A DNA stretch of 64,000 nt from positions 23,154,324-23,218,323 of the forward strand of contig OX438741.1 in NCBI GenBank assembly GCA_949316235.1. The letters run 5' to 3'. Of the stretch, positions 1-10,761 are shown piece by piece; positions within the stretch are counted from its first letter, which is position 1, and every line of letters begins with the position of its first letter. Source of the stretch: Oegoconia quadripuncta (Eukaryota > Arthropoda > Insecta > Lepidoptera > Autostichidae). The notes below the pieces were generated by a model. The model had not been told where the DNA came from, ran no database searches, and was given only the letters and a program-made list of their open reading frames with translations. Both the position numbers and the translations under genes were made by a program.

Positions 1-60
1 TTTTCGAATCGAAACTTCGCAAGAGTACTCCTAGGAACAAATAAGCTAATACGTGTTTTG

Positions 61-605
61 AGATTTTTCGAATTCAACCCCCTGGGTTGTGAAATGGGGG
101 TTAAAACCATAAAATCGATATTGGTGTCGTTATTTAGGTTTTATGGGATGTTGATTATGAAAATGACATTTATTTTAAGTTAACCCTCTAGGGTTGAGAT
201 AGGGGTGGGGGTTGATACCAAAAAAGTCAATATTGGTGTCATTATTTAGGTTTTTTGGGACGTTGATTACGAAAATGCCATTTGTTTTGAAGCTAACCCC
301 TTGGGGTTAGAGAATGCGATAAGGGTGAGTTGAGATTTTTCGAAAAACAGCCCCCTGGTGTGTGAAATGGGGGTTGAAACCATAAAATCGATATTGGTGT
401 CGTTATTTAGGTTTTTTGGGATGTTGATTATGAAAATGACATTTATTTTAAGCCAACCCTCTAGGGGTGAGATAGGGGTGGGGGATGATACCAAAAAAGT
501 CTATATTGGTGTCGTTATTTAGGTTTTTTGGGACGTTGATTGCGAAAATGACATTTATTTTGAAGCTAACCCCTTGGGGTTAGAGAATGAGATAAGGGTG
601 AGTTG
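61..605 (+). repeat. Tandem repeat, two copies of a ~272-bp unit
   Basis: Two copies, about 61-332 and 333-605, align along their length. Each begins AGATTTTTCGA and ends in a segment containing AACCCCTTGGGGTTAGAGAA. Inside each unit the core TATTGGTGTCNTTATTTAGG occurs twice, 112 bp apart (119 and 231; 392 and 504), so the unit itself arose by an older duplication. The array may extend left of the window. It abuts the helicase fragment that starts at 603. No reading frame is conserved between copies, so it is treated as satellite-like DNA. Confidence 0.8.
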
Positions 606-1058
606 AACACTTTGAACCCACCGGGTATGCCATATCACAGACTTTTACTACGTGTGGGTGCACCTGTTATGTTATTGAGACATTTAAAGCCACCCAAACT
701 TTGTAACGGTACTAGGTTGCAAGTCAAGGCTTTGCACCGGAACGTAGTAGAGGCCACTATTTTAACAGGACCTGCTCAGGGAGAAACAGTGTTTGTACCG
801 CGTATTCCATTAATACCAAATGATCTTCCCTTTGAATTCAAAAGGCTTCAGTTTCCACTAAAGGTCTGTTTTGCCATGACAATAAATAAGTCGCAGGGGC
901 AAACTCTCAAATTCGCCGGATTAGACCTACGACAGGACTGTTTCTCTCACGGTCAGTTCTATGTGGCATGCTCCCGTGTAAGTTCACCTCAAAGTTTGGT
1001 TCTATTGCTACCACCTTCAAACATGGCAAAAAATGTTGTTTATAAGGAAGTACTTTAA
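603..1058 (+). pseudogene. Helitron Rep/helicase, C-terminal helicase fragment
   Basis: This 151-codon frame matches the end of the Pif1-like superfamily 1B helicase domain of Helitron transposases, which unwinds DNA during rolling-circle transposition. Visible landmarks in order are NPPGMPYHRL, GAPVMLLRHL, LCNGTRLQV, the IPRIPLIPNDLPFEFKR block, the late helicase motif AMTINKSQGQTL, and GQFYVACSRV near the C-terminus (about residues 115-125). A full Helitron protein is usually well over 1,000 residues. Here the Rep domain and the Walker A and B helicase motifs are missing, replaced upstream by the tandem repeat. The frame begins at a TTG rather than an ATG, consistent with a truncated piece. 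The stop codon lies in the first unit of the 23-bp repeat that follows. A Helitron 3' terminus sits about 270 bp downstream. It is not expected to be functional. Confidence 0.88.
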
Positions 1059-1134
1059 TAAATATAAACTACTTACTTTAATAAATATAAACTACTTACT
1101 TTAATAAATATAAAGTACTTTAATAAATAGAAAG
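1051..1134 (+). repeat. Short tandem repeat, ~23-bp unit
   Basis: The core TACTTTAATAAATATAAA starts at 1051, 1074, 1097 and, diverged, at 1116. The first unit contains the helicase stop codon, so the expansion arose at the end of the Helitron coding region. Confidence 0.8.
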
Positions 1135-1308
1135 GTCTTTTAATGGATCCATGTCTTAATTCATTTACCTGGCAAAACATCAACATGGTTCCACATACCT
1201 GTTATCTGCCCAGGGTCTTTTCCTGTTTGAGATAAACTCTACATGGTAATTTTTCTGCTGAATGTATTCCCGTGGGAAAGTAATAAAGTGTTGATTCATG
1301 TAGTCTAC

Positions 1309-1335
1309 GCGGACGAAGTCGCGGGCAGCTGCTAG
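1309..1335 (+). mobile_element. Helitron 3' terminus
   Basis: ACGCGGACGAAGTCGCGGG followed by CTGCTAG and then T. A GC-rich hairpin just before a terminal CTAG followed by T is the hallmark of Helitron 3' ends in Lepidoptera. It lies downstream of the helicase fragment on the same strand, so it probably ends the same element. Confidence 0.7.
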
Positions 1336-2042
1336 TATTATATAATTTTTGAAACTTAATTGAAGTTTTGCTTAATGATAATTGGTTTTGTCAATTTAAT
1401 AAGTTATTTTAACACGCAGAGTAGGAGATGTTAGGTTCCCAAAAATATACCTTAATTAGGTATCACATTGAAAGTCCTTTTAGTTTAAAAATTAAAATAT
1501 ATCTTAAATAAGACGACAACAGTCAGTAGAAATTACAAAGAAAATCGTTAATTACCGAGAATTATGTTCGTATCTTTCCATGAAAAGATACGAAAATATA
1601 ATTCACTTCTTCTTCTAAATAATACAATATTGTTTATTACAAAGTTATTGCTAGCTTATCGCGGGAATCTGCCGATGTAGCAAGTCAATATTATGTAATC
1701 TACTATTCGTATCGACGATCGATTTGTCGCCATTTACATAAATTATGGGTGTAGTCCAGTCATGTTCGAAACTAACTCGTTCCATACATATGTGATGTAT
1801 GTATGTGTACCTACTTGCTATAAAGACAGCATTATTTTGAGGCAGTGATGCGAGACAATGTGATGACGACATGGCTCCAGTTTGAAGATATCGTTATATT
1901 TTTCATGAAATATTTTCTCTCTATCCGTATTAATTGTTCTATATTTCTTGCTATGTTAACTTTGTAGAAGGGTAGGTGATTGGTCAGTTTTCAGACGTTT
2001 TGGTCATCAGTCAAAACAATGTGCCATAAAAATAAATCACAA
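1336..2042. other. No gene recognised
   Basis: AT-rich sequence between two Helitrons. A 73-codon open stretch on the minus strand (1651-1872) has no recognisable motif. I see no RNA gene or repeat. Confidence 0.5.
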
Positions 2043-2145
2043 TCTAACTAATATTATAAATTTGAAAGTTTGGATGTTTGGTTGTTTATTTGTTTGTTGC
2101 TCAATCACGGCGAAACGAATGAATGGATTTAGATGAAATTTGGTA

Positions 2146-3190
2146 TACAGGGCGTCCCACGGCTATGCCACATGGAGGGAAAGTACCTTGAATTTTGTAG
2201 ATGGAACATTTTACTGAAAGAAGACATTATTTTAATTTAAAAAACAATTTAAACTGCATTCATAGATTTTTAAATAAGTACATGGTTGAACCGGGAATCG
2301 AACCCTTTATTTATAAAAAAAAAATTACCATGTAACTTTATCATACCGATCGAAAGGCTTCATCATAAGGATAATTTTTTGCTAAATAACATAGTGTCAG
2401 AAATAAAAGGAAGACCATGAATTTTAACATTTTTAATACAAAATTAATCAAATTTATCAAATGCTCAAAATGACTCCCATCCTGTTCAATACAAAGTCGC
2501 ACTCTTTTGATTATTTCGCTCCCTGTCGATTTTTTGATCATGTTGTGGTGGATATTTAGAATAATACGTCGAAGTTCAGTTTGTAGCTCGTGGACACTTT
2601 GACACTGGTTCTTGTAAAGTAAATTTTTTACATAACCCCATAAAAAAAATCTAACGGGGTTAGATCTGGGGATCTCGGCGGCCATTTTTTCGTCCATTTG
2701 TCCCGATCCAGGAAAGAAAATGTTCATTGAGATAGTCCTACTTACTAATTACGTATCTCTTTATCATTTTATCATGAACTTAAATTATAATAGGGAAATG
2801 ATGCATACTTCTCGAGTGGGTAATTAGTATTAGTAATGATAATGTCAGTTGTATGTCCTTACGGCAATGTCAGCTTTTCATTTTTCTGAACAAAATTGAA
2901 CATCTAATGTTAAAATTCATGGTCTTCCTTTTATTTCTGACAATATGTTATTTAGCAAAAAATAATCCTTATGATGAAGCCTTTCGATCGGTATGATAAA
3001 GTTACATGGTAATTTTTTTTTATAAATAAATGGTTCGATTCCCGGTTCAACCATGTACTTATTTAAAAATCTATGAATGCAGTTTAAATTGTTTTTTAAA
3101 TTAAAATAATGTCTTCTTTCAGTAAAATGTTCCATCTACAAAATTCAAGGTACTTTCCCTCCATGTGGCATAGCCGTGGGACGCCCTGTA
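2146..3190. mobile_element. Mariner-like fold-back element with ~285-bp inverted repeats
   Basis: Left arm 2146-2431 and right arm 2907-3190 are near-perfect reverse complements, starting TACAGGGCGTCCCACGGC. TA occurs at both junctions, as expected for Tc1/mariner insertion. Removing the element restores a continuous Helitron. The 475-bp centre holds a degraded transposase C-terminus on the minus strand. Each arm also contains a perfect Pol III B-box sequence, GGTTCGATTCC (plus strand in the right arm, minus in the left). Length is about 1,045 bp. The exact end base is ambiguous because TA also belongs to the TIR sequence. Confidence 0.85.
2457..2745 (-). pseudogene. Mariner/Tc1-type transposase, C-terminal remnant with frameshifts
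   Basis: Reading leftwards on the minus strand, the motif WPPRSPDLTPLDF appears around 2645-2690. This is the block around the last catalytic acidic residue of DDE/D transposases of the IS630-Tc1-mariner superfamily. The next conserved words, FFLWGYVKN, continue in a different frame because the T run at about 2642-2649 is one base short. Upstream, YLNEHF (about 2720-2735) is in a third frame. Downstream, an alpha-helical tail ending in CIEQDGSHFEHL closes the domain in the usual way. The N-terminal DNA-binding region and the first two catalytic aspartates are absent. The fragment lies inside the fold-back element and cannot encode an active enzyme. I am confident of the superfamily but not of the subfamily. 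Confidence 0.78.
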
Positions 3191-3389
3191 TAGGTAGAAC
3201 ATACCCTGGATTAAGACAGGATATTTTTCATCCCGATAAAGTATCCGCGATAACGTTATTCCACGCAGCCGAAGCCGCGGACGAAAAGCTACTCACTTAT
3301 AAATTTCAATCCCCCATTTCCGATTTTATTTACAAATATTTCATTTATTTCAATTGTGATGAGGAATATTGCCAAGCCAATGCCAAAGG

Positions 3390-3505
3390 TCAAGTCGACA
3401 GCATCATCTCAGACTGTAACCATCCCACTGCAGGGATATAGGCCTTCCCTCGCATATGAGAGAGTATGGGCCATAGTCCACCACGCTGGCCCAATGCGGG
3501 TATAT
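3390..3505 (-). mobile_element. LINE 3'-end fragment (RTE-type signature)
   Basis: On the minus strand it reads GGCCAGCGTGGTGGACTATG then AGGCCTATATCCCTGCAGTG, the 'CAGCGTGGTGGACTA ... CTGCAGTGGG' signature common at the 3' ends of lepidopteran non-LTR elements. Coding sequence is absent. Confidence 0.55.
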
Positions 3506-3887
3506 TATATAGTTATTGAGTTAAACAAACAGGTGTGACCGACATTTTCTTTTATTTATCTTTTTATGTATCTTTTTAGAACCGACCGGTTCCTTTTATG
3601 TATCTTTTTAGAACGGTACTCTAAAAATATCAATTGAAAGTATATTTTTTCCTTCATTTTATGATTTGGAAATGATCTATATGTACAGATTACGAGGACA
3701 GAATAAGGCTTTGTAGATCGCGAACAAAGAAAATGAAACGTGTTCCATGTTGTACATTCCATTTATACATTTATTGATGATTATTGATGATTTTTAACAG
3801 TAAATAAAATTATTAATAACATGAAATGAATACTTGAAAAACAGAAACGGTAAACGGCTCTGAAAACCTTGACTTCTGTTTCATCAT

Positions 3888-3955
3888 TTTCATATCAGCC
3901 GAAAGACGTCCACTGCTGGACATAGGCCTCCCCCAAGGATCTCCACAACGATTAG
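3888..3955 (-). mobile_element. RTE-type LINE 3'-end fragment
   Basis: The plus strand carries GTCCACTGCTGGACATAGGC followed by CTCCCCC. Its complement, GGAGGCCTATGTCCAGCAGT, is the typical end of RTE-like elements. About 70 bp remain. Confidence 0.6.
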
Positions 3956-4124
3956 TACTGACTTCTGTTTACCACAACATTATTCATTATTCACAACAGG
4001 TATGTAATTAACTGTGTACTAATTATGTGTGTTAATAGTTAATATAGGTTTATTTGGATAACTGCAATTTGAATGTGAGAGTTGAACGTAATAGTGGTTT
4101 AATTAAAGTGTATATTTGTAACTG

Positions 4125-4331
4125 ATGGAAATACACGGAAAGCTTTTACAATTTCAATTTGGTTATGTACACGAAAATTGGAAAACTGTTTCTCTATTTA
4201 ACAGCAGCGGCTGCGGTGTATCCATGGATTTAGTGTACATATCCGGATTTACTGATTTATTGACCGACCACGATGTACCTACCATACGTGCGTTAGTGGG
4301 AGGTATTCCTTTTTTGTTGGAGAGGTTTTAG
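4125..4331 (+). CDS. Orphan 68-codon frame, unrecognised
   Basis: This frame starts at an ATG and encodes a peptide with the words MEIHGKLLQFQFGYVHENW and TDHDVPTIRALVGGIPFLLE. I recognise no family. It has no signal peptide or convincing membrane helix, and no splice signals that would make it part of a larger gene. Its base composition is somewhat less AT-rich than its surroundings, and it has no homologue elsewhere in the window. It could be a fragment of an unknown transposable element or a chance open frame, which is the more likely reading at this length. Confidence 0.12.
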   Translation: MEIHGKLLQFQFGYVHENWKTVSLFNSSGCGVSMDLVYISGFTDLLTDHDVPTIRALVGGIPFLLERF

Positions 4332-5633
4332 ATGTAGGGTGTATAGATTGACGTTTACACTAACTTACCAAGTCATTTAAGTGTCTAATATGATTTTATT
4401 TTAGATTTCAGTAAACAAATTTACCTTTAAATAAATTCAATACCACTATAAAACAGAAATTATTTACAAAACCCCATTATACAACTTATGACTATTTGGA
4501 TGATAAGCAAGCAGGGAGATACTCGACGATATTCAGTCCAATTATATCTCATAGAGTCACTGTAAATGGGTAAATGGGATGTATATATAATATATATTTT
4601 CCTTCTTTGGTCACATCATAAATTTAATCCAAAACCTACTTAAGAAGACCAGCCCTTGAGTTTCTGCTCTGGAGACTAAGGTTTGTTAATGAGCAGTCAT
4701 TTTACTAGGTATACATGTGCAGTCAAACTTAGTATCTCCTCATTTTTGATTGAAGTCGGTTAATAAATGTACCGTTTTGTGATACTTTTATTCCATGACA
4801 TGTAATTTTTTTGACTTTTTGATTTGTTCTTTTGATTTTAGTTATTTTGAACTACTTACTTAAAAGTCAACTTTATATTCTTGAATCAGTTTAATCGTCA
4901 GAGGTGGTCGTATACACAAAGTCACTTTAATTATTCAATGTAAAAAGAAATCTTAAGTGTCTACACAGGTATGTTTCATTTTGATTAAAATATATGTAAC
5001 AGAAAAAGTGTAGTAAGAATAAACAAGCAGCTTAGAGATTGCTACATACCAGTCGCAGAACGGGTCAACAATAGCAGCAACGAGAAGAAAACAAAATCGG
5101 ACACTCAAAGGATCGAGTACACTTAAGATACCCAAGATTATGACTATCATTCATCTATTATAATTGAACTAAAAAAATTATGATAATGGTAGATAATTGA
5201 ACTAATATTTAATTGCCATTCAACGGGTAATGCTGTCAACATTCTGGGTACCCTTCCCGCATATAACATGCTTTCTAACAAACATCGATTTCGGGGCTGA
5301 ATTCGTGTTTTATGTTGATTTTTCCATGTTTTCTAGTTTTGTATTATTTATATATATTGAGTTTTGGTGATGATAAAAATAGTTAAATTTATTTTATAAA
5401 ATATAATAATATTAGATATCTATTTAGTGTTTTAAATTACTAATATTAATCGGAAACCAAAAAGAAGTCTTATTGTCCGAACGAAAAAAATAAAACGTAA
5501 AATTTTTTGACCATTGAATCAGTTTCGTAGAATGTTTTAATAAAATGTTATGTGAAAGCTAAGATATTGGAGTGAGTAATTTGTCTTGCAAAATCCTAAA
5601 AGTTTTTGACATTATTTACCTACTTACATAACA
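4332..5633. other. No gene recognised
   Basis: AT-rich sequence without identifiable coding or RNA features. A 65-codon minus-strand frame (4953-5150) is hydrophobic but has no family resemblance. Confidence 0.5.
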
Positions 5634-5850
5634 TAACGATCTTCATCCCTAATGAGGTGATCAGAGATATCCCAAACATAATCGTTTCAGTGCTTTAAAC
5701 AAAAATTAAAATAATGCCTGAAGCAAGGAACTTCCACATTTCACCTTGCGAAATATATAGAAATGCACACGTGACAGGGTGTATGAGCGCATAGTTATTA
5801 ATCGCCTTTTACGACGCCCAGGGTTTGGTTCAATTCTTTTACACGGATAT
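5634..5850 (+). repeat. Interspersed repeat family C, copy 1
   Basis: Diagnostic words in order: GATCAGAGATATCCCAAAC, ACCTTGCGAAATATATAGAA, GCACACGTGACAGGG and CCTTTTACGACGCCCA. They also occur in order at 21671, 34511 and 59011, with shorter pieces at 28640 and (minus strand) 27605. No reading frame is shared, so it is probably a SINE-like or LINE-3'-derived repeat. Confidence 0.7.
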
Positions 5851-6071
5851 TTTTAAATTGCTCTTTTCATTCGGTTTATATTGATGCCTGTACGGATTAA
5901 GAACGATTCATCGTTTGATCGAAATTGAGCTTTCGGCTTTGGAAAGATTATACACCTTCCTATTGTATTTTTTAACTTCTGAGTAAGGAATTGAGTTTTG
6001 TAAGTGATTATTATTTTTCACAGTTTATTTTGAGTTTGTGTTTTTGACTTTTATTACAGGTTGGACACAAT

Positions 6072-6318
6072 TACGACTGGTTTAGTGTGTAGACGACTTT
6101 CTTACAAGATGGACGGTTGCGGATTTGAATCCCGCTAGGGTTTACTGTTTGTGTGATAATAACTTATTCCCGAGTCATTGATGTTATAAATATTTTTATG
6201 AATATTTATCCATTACCTAGTATCTATACTACTGTAGATATAATATAAACCTGTATTCCTTGCCTAGTTTGTAACTAGATAATTCGTAATAGTGTCTGAT
6301 ATATTTATTATTTATAAC
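6072..6318 (+). mobile_element. SINE family A (tRNA-derived)
   Basis: The head reads CGACTGGTTTAGTGTGTAG (A-box region), then a B-box-like GGATTTGAATCCCGC. Next come the family words TTATTCCCGAGTCATTGATG, CCTAGTATCTA and AACTAGAT. It is more diverged than the copies at 7334 and 50985. Confidence 0.75.
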
Positions 6319-6697
6319 TAGGTAATAATTGGGGACATAAATAGTTAAGTCGCATTTGGTCTAGTTAGTAAAAGGAGACATAAATTAGAAATGGATCTAA
6401 CGCGAAATAGACGCCTTTTCGTCGCATGGACCAAATGCAAAATGCACGAAATGCGACGCCGCGTACCGAGAAAAGCAGTTATGAAATAAGGCGAAAAATC
6501 TTATTTTGTAACTAATTAAGAGAACACTGGAAATTAGTTCCCGTACAAGACCTTAGTTACGTAAACGTTCGAAAGGAATATATCCATTTTTGTAAGACAA
6601 TAAAACGAAAGGGCTTTGCCAAGCAATTTGCTTGCAACTATAGAGTTACCAACTGGAAAGCGACAATTTTTTCACTAACGTGAAAGAAACAATTGAT

Positions 6698-7013
6698 TTT
6701 TATTTTATGCACAACGGGTTGGTAATACTTGACCTCAATCACACCTGATGTTAAGTGAAGATGAGGTCGAAGGTGGAAGCGTACTGACCCGGAAACCCCA
6801 ACATATTTGGAGGACTGGCTATCTTATCTCTAATGCTATTAACATTGCTGCTTGGCGGCAGATTTAGATAAGATAATGGTAACTAGCCAGGCAGACATTA
6901 AAATGCCCTACCACCAACCAAACCGAGTACTTAAACATGTACCCCGCTGGGGATCGAACCCGCGACCTCTGAATAGTAAACCCAACGTTGTTTACATTGA
7001 GCCACGGAGGCGG
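6698..7013 (-). mobile_element. SINE family B (tRNA-derived), full length
   Basis: On the minus strand it begins CGCCTCCGTGGCTCAATG, followed by the B box GGTTCGATCCCCAGCGGGG. Then come TTTGGTTGGTGGTAGGGCAT, TCTGCCGCCAAGCAGCAATG, ACTTCACCTTAACATCAGGTG-like tail words and a short A-rich end. Head, B box and tail are all present. A family B SINE would depend on LINE machinery for mobility. Confidence 0.85.
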
Positions 7014-7333
7014 TGATACTGCTACAAAAATTAACATCATCAATTTTATGTACACTCGCGGAATGAAAAGGTTAAATTATCATAAAGCATGAGCCATTGC
7101 ATTTGTATTTGTGCATTATGAATGTCCTCGAGCTAAATAAGGATTGTTCATTTGAACAGTTCAGTGGCGTCCTTATTACAATACATACAATAATTAAGAT
7201 TTCTTATAAGATACAGTTATAATAGAATAGTTTTACATAATGTGAAAGGAACAGTCAAGGGAATTTTCGACGAATATGGCATACACCGTAAACCTTGATT
7301 TGGTAACCCTACATGTAGATTAGTTTCATCCGT

Positions 7334-7562
7334 GACGACCGGTTGGTGTAGTGGCGAAACCAACGGTTGCGAGTTCGAATCCCGCGAGGGGTAAATGTTT
7401 GTGTGATGAATACGAACATTTATTCCCGAGTCATGGATGTTTATGTAAATATTTATGTATGTTTATCCGATATCTAGTATCCATAGCACAAGCTTTGCTT
7501 AGTTTGGGACTAGATGATTGGTGTAAGTGTCTGAAATATTTGTTATTTATTATTATTTATTC
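7334..7562 (+). mobile_element. SINE family A, near full length
   Basis: GACGACCGGTTGGTGTAGTG (A-box region), then GCGAGTTCGAATCCCGCGAG (B box), ATTCCCGAGTCATGGATG, CTAGTATCCATAGCACAAGC and TTTGGGACTAGATGATTGG, followed by an AT-rich tail. This is one of the best-preserved copies of the family in the window. Confidence 0.85.
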
Positions 7563-8270
7563 TTGTTTGACATATAATATAATATCGAGCCAGTATAGAT
7601 ATGTATAAATTTATGCCGACTACCTACCTAATTTATCTACTTAACTGTAAGTTATGTATGAGGTGTATACTCCGGAAGAGACCTTCATAGGGCTTTTGGT
7701 TGTTTTGGCATTATCTCAAATGGACCAAATAAATATTTCAAAAGCTAAACCCCTCGTCGTTATCCCTTGTTTAAACCCAAACATAATGTCCTAATGATTG
7801 ACGGCTATTATCTATTCGTGTTACAACGGACGCTTCAGGAAAAGCCGGTCAACAAACACCATTGTACCAAAATAGAAGCAACGAGAGAAAATAGGGACAA
7901 GTCAAGTGTCGTAAAAGTCCTAGCCCTGAAAAGGTGCGGATCTAAGGTTTCGATTGGATCGGGTTCCGTAGTCAACTAAATCCTTATTAAGTTTCGCTAA
8001 GTCCATCTGTCTGTCTGTTCGTGACCATGTGACATCTGTTTTATTTGCATCTGTATTACTGCTCTAAATCCGAAAAGCACAGTTATATGTTATTTCTATC
8101 GCGTTAAAGTTACCGAAAAAATATAAAGTGTTATAATCTAAATGAAATAAAATTGCATTATTTCTTCGATCTGATTTCTAGATATTCAAATACTGTACGG
8201 AGCACACTATACAAAAATCCTACTTATTTATAGCTTATGGACTTTCTTCTTTTTTGTCATTTTGACTTTT
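7563..8270. other. No gene recognised; orphan frame at 7767-7979
   Basis: The 70-codon plus-strand frame at 7767-7979 is basic (KPKHN, KIEATRENRDKSS) with no known domain. The words TTTCGCTAAGTCCATCTGTCT just after it resemble common lepidopteran repeat sequence, so I do not call a gene. Confidence 0.4.
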
Positions 8271-8470
8271 TGAAATATTTTGGACTCTTTTACCAAATAT
8301 CTAGTCCGAAACAGGCAAAGCTACTATGGATAAACATAACATACATGTGTATATAAACATCCATGATTCGGGAATGAATGTACGTATTCATCACACAAAT
8401 ATTTACCCTTGAAGGAATTCGAACCCATAATCCTTAGATTTGAATACCTACTACAAAAACTGATTGTCAT
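8271..8470 (-). mobile_element. SINE family A, diverged
   Basis: Plus-strand words, in reverse order of the family, are ATATCTAGTCCGAAAC, CATCCATGATTCGGGAATGA, TCACACAAATATTTACCC and GGAATTCGAACCC (mutated B box). Confidence 0.75.
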
Positions 8471-8639
8471 ATTATGACCAATCTATGTGTGTGCCATAAC
8501 GTGGCCATAACAATCAATAACCATCCTAAAACAAATGAAAATGCAATCAACATGTGCCCGCGTCTATCCGCTTCGTTCTATCTACGGTCTACTAGGGACA
8601 CAGGGTTTTTTTCTACTAGTATACAATGAAAATTTAGAA

Positions 8640-8810
8640 CACCACCAAACAAATATCTTCGAAAAGGCTTAATCGATTTTTGTCTTTAACATAGAAACCG
8701 CACTCAAATTGGATCACACATTACTGAGATACATCCCGACAAAGACTGGACAAATACACACAGCGCCGTCAAATACATAACACTCGTCGTTCCTCGTCGG
8801 GGGGTAAAAT
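8640..8810. repeat. Interspersed repeat family J, copy 1
   Basis: Shares ACTGAGATACATCCCGAC, GACTGGACAAATACACAC, CCGTCAAATACATAAC and TCGTCGTTCCTCGTCGGGG with 10335-10540. It is non-coding, and its class is unknown. Confidence 0.6.
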
Positions 8811-8819
8811 ATTTTGATG

Positions 8820-9784
8820 ATGAATGAACTGAAAATCAAGGCGGTATTAATCAAGCAACGTACCTTAGAGAAATTTTGAGTGCGTGTCATTCAAGTTATG
8901 AATAAATGAATTGAATTGAATCAATGCAATTTGATTGCAACATACATATGTGGCTTCATAAAAATTATAACTATTGGTAATTGAAACGACATTAATAACA
9001 TAGATATCCCTTCCTCCATATTGCCATGCCTGACAAGGTACATGTGTATGTTAGTATACCTATGTATTGTGCCTATGTATTGTAACTATGACATGTCTAA
9101 TGCAATAAATATATGAATTATTATGACTTATATTGTCGGGTTCTAATTAAACTTTATAATATATGCATTTGAGTGGTTGATGTTTAGTTTTTCTACCTTG
9201 AATATTATAAATGCTTTGCCAACGTAGCCGCATCGACTTGAAGTTATTTAGTGCGAGACGGTGAAAATAAACACATATTTCTTTTCGAAGAGTAAAGATA
9301 CTTTCAAAAGTCATACAGAGCAACATGATATATGTGTACCCTACATCGGCAAAAATAAACCAAATAGACAGCTTTCACTAGACAAGCACTATCTTGAGAG
9401 CTATTATTGTCGATACTATCCCAGTGAAGTCGGGGCAGACAAAATTACTGGACGGTCGGTCTGGCGAGCACCTGACAAACAGTGAAACTCTCCACCTATT
9501 GACGTAACCAACAAAAACAGGCACTACGTAATAGATACGAATATTCCTGAGTCGTAAACGGATATATTCTTAGAAACACAGCCGTTATTAATAAAGCGTT
9601 ATAAATTATGCACCCTTCAAGAAAAACGTTATCAACAATATTTATGTAGTTACATGTATCGTCGGTTACGCTTGTATTAGTGCGTAGTATAGGTACTTAG
9701 CGCTGAGAGCATCCTGCAGTGTGGGTTGATTAAAAAAAATGAAAAAGTAACTAAATGGAACATTAAGAAAAATATATATAAAAA
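8820..9784. other. No gene recognised; orphan frame at 9261-9485
   Basis: The 74-codon plus-strand frame at 9261-9485 begins at a GTG and contains SKDTFKSHTEQHD and SLDKHYLESYYCRYYPSE. It is polar, with no known family, and may be chance. The rest is AT-rich and featureless. Confidence 0.4.
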
Positions 9785-10013
9785 TCTAAGTAATATTACT
9801 AATGTGAAAGTTTGGATGTTTGTTTATTTGTTTGTTGCTCAATCACGGCAAAACGGATGAACGGATTTAGATGAAATTTGGTGTGTAGGTAGAATATACC
9901 CTGGAATAGACATAGGATATTTTTTATCCCGATAAAATAAGTACTTCCTGTGGCATAAACAAATTTTCGTGAAAAGTTATTCCATGCAGGCGAAACAGCT
10001 GGCGGAAAGCTAG
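9785..10013 (+). mobile_element. Non-autonomous Helitron, complete small copy
   Basis: Starts TCTAAGTAATATTACTAATG, carries TGTTGCTCAATCACGGCAAA and ATGGATGAACGG-like words with GATTTAGATGAAATTTGG, then TTTTTTATCCCGATAAAA. It ends ATTCCATGCAGGCGAAACAG, GGCGGAAAG and CTAG, followed by T. It has no coding capacity and is the uninterrupted counterpart of the copy at 2043-3292. Confidence 0.85.
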
Positions 10014-10029
10014 TACATAATATGATTAT

Positions 10030-10195
10030 ATCATCCAGCACTCGGAGCATGATATGCGCGAGAAACGTTTATGTCGCGTGAGATAATATTTGTCCTGCTC
10101 ATTCTTTTGGACGAAATATACAACTATCACACGCTCATGTCGCGTCGCTCTCGACAAACGATGTCATGCTACGGGGGCTGATAAACCAAATCAAA
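10030..10195 (+). repeat. Interspersed repeat family I, copy 1
   Basis: Shares GATAATATTTGTCCTGCTCA, TTTGGACGAAATATACAACT and GATGTCATG with 56155-56290. It sits directly behind a Helitron 3' end. Non-coding. Confidence 0.65.
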
Positions 10196-10334
10196 CTGTG
10201 TTAAAAGTTTCGAAAGGGCATAACCGATTTCCCTTAAACATGGTTAAGAACACCCGTCCCAGAGTTTAACGTTAAATATTAAAAAAAAAAACATTAGAAA
10301 TCCCACAATTATATCAGTCAAATACACCAAAAAA

Positions 10335-10540
10335 CTGTGTTAATAGATAAATATCTACGAAACTATTTAATCGACTTCAATCAAATATGGCTAACGGATT
10401 AGCAAATGTCCCAAATTATGGTCTTCAATATAAAAATACCACTACAATCGGACTAGGTATTACTGAGATACATCCGAACGAAGTCTGGACACAGACATAA
10501 CACCGTCAAACACATAACATCCGTCGTTTTTCGTAGGGGG
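10335..10540. repeat. Interspersed repeat family J, copy 2
   Basis: The words ACTGAGATACATCCGAACGA, ACACCGTCAAACACATAAC and CGTCGTTTTTCGTAGGGGG parallel copy 1 at 8640. Confidence 0.6.
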
Positions 10541-10761
10541 TTTCAAGAATAATTGCTACGGCAACTGGTCGTGAAACAAGAATTTCATTATTGATTACTC
10601 ATCGCGAACCACAGTTGTCGTGGCGCGCGCAGGGGAAGACAAATCACTGAGTGTAGTTAAGTGTAATGTGTACTCTTTGTATGTAATATTAATTTGTAAG
10701 AATAAAAATTGCACCCGTATTTTAAGTAATTAAAATTAGATATTACAAACAATTATGATAT

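Larger units (their letters stand above)
2043..3292 (+). mobile_element. Non-autonomous Helitron, split by a later insertion
   Basis: The 5' part (2043-2147) starts TCTAACTAATATTATAAA and carries a family-typical block with GTTTGTTGCTCAATCACGG and ATGGATTTAGATGAAATTTG. After the fold-back insertion, the 3' part resumes at 3191 with AGGTAGAACATACCCTGG, ATTTTTCATCCCGATAAAG and ATTCCACGCAGCCGAAGCCG, ending near AAGCTACT at 3292. The copy at 9785-10013 shows the same order uninterrupted, which confirms the two halves belong together. The terminal CTAG is mutated to CTAC. Confidence 0.8.

Noticed and set aside
3109..3441. 110-codon plus-strand frame
   Set aside because: It covers the right arm of the fold-back and the Helitron end, so it is a by-product of repeat sequence.
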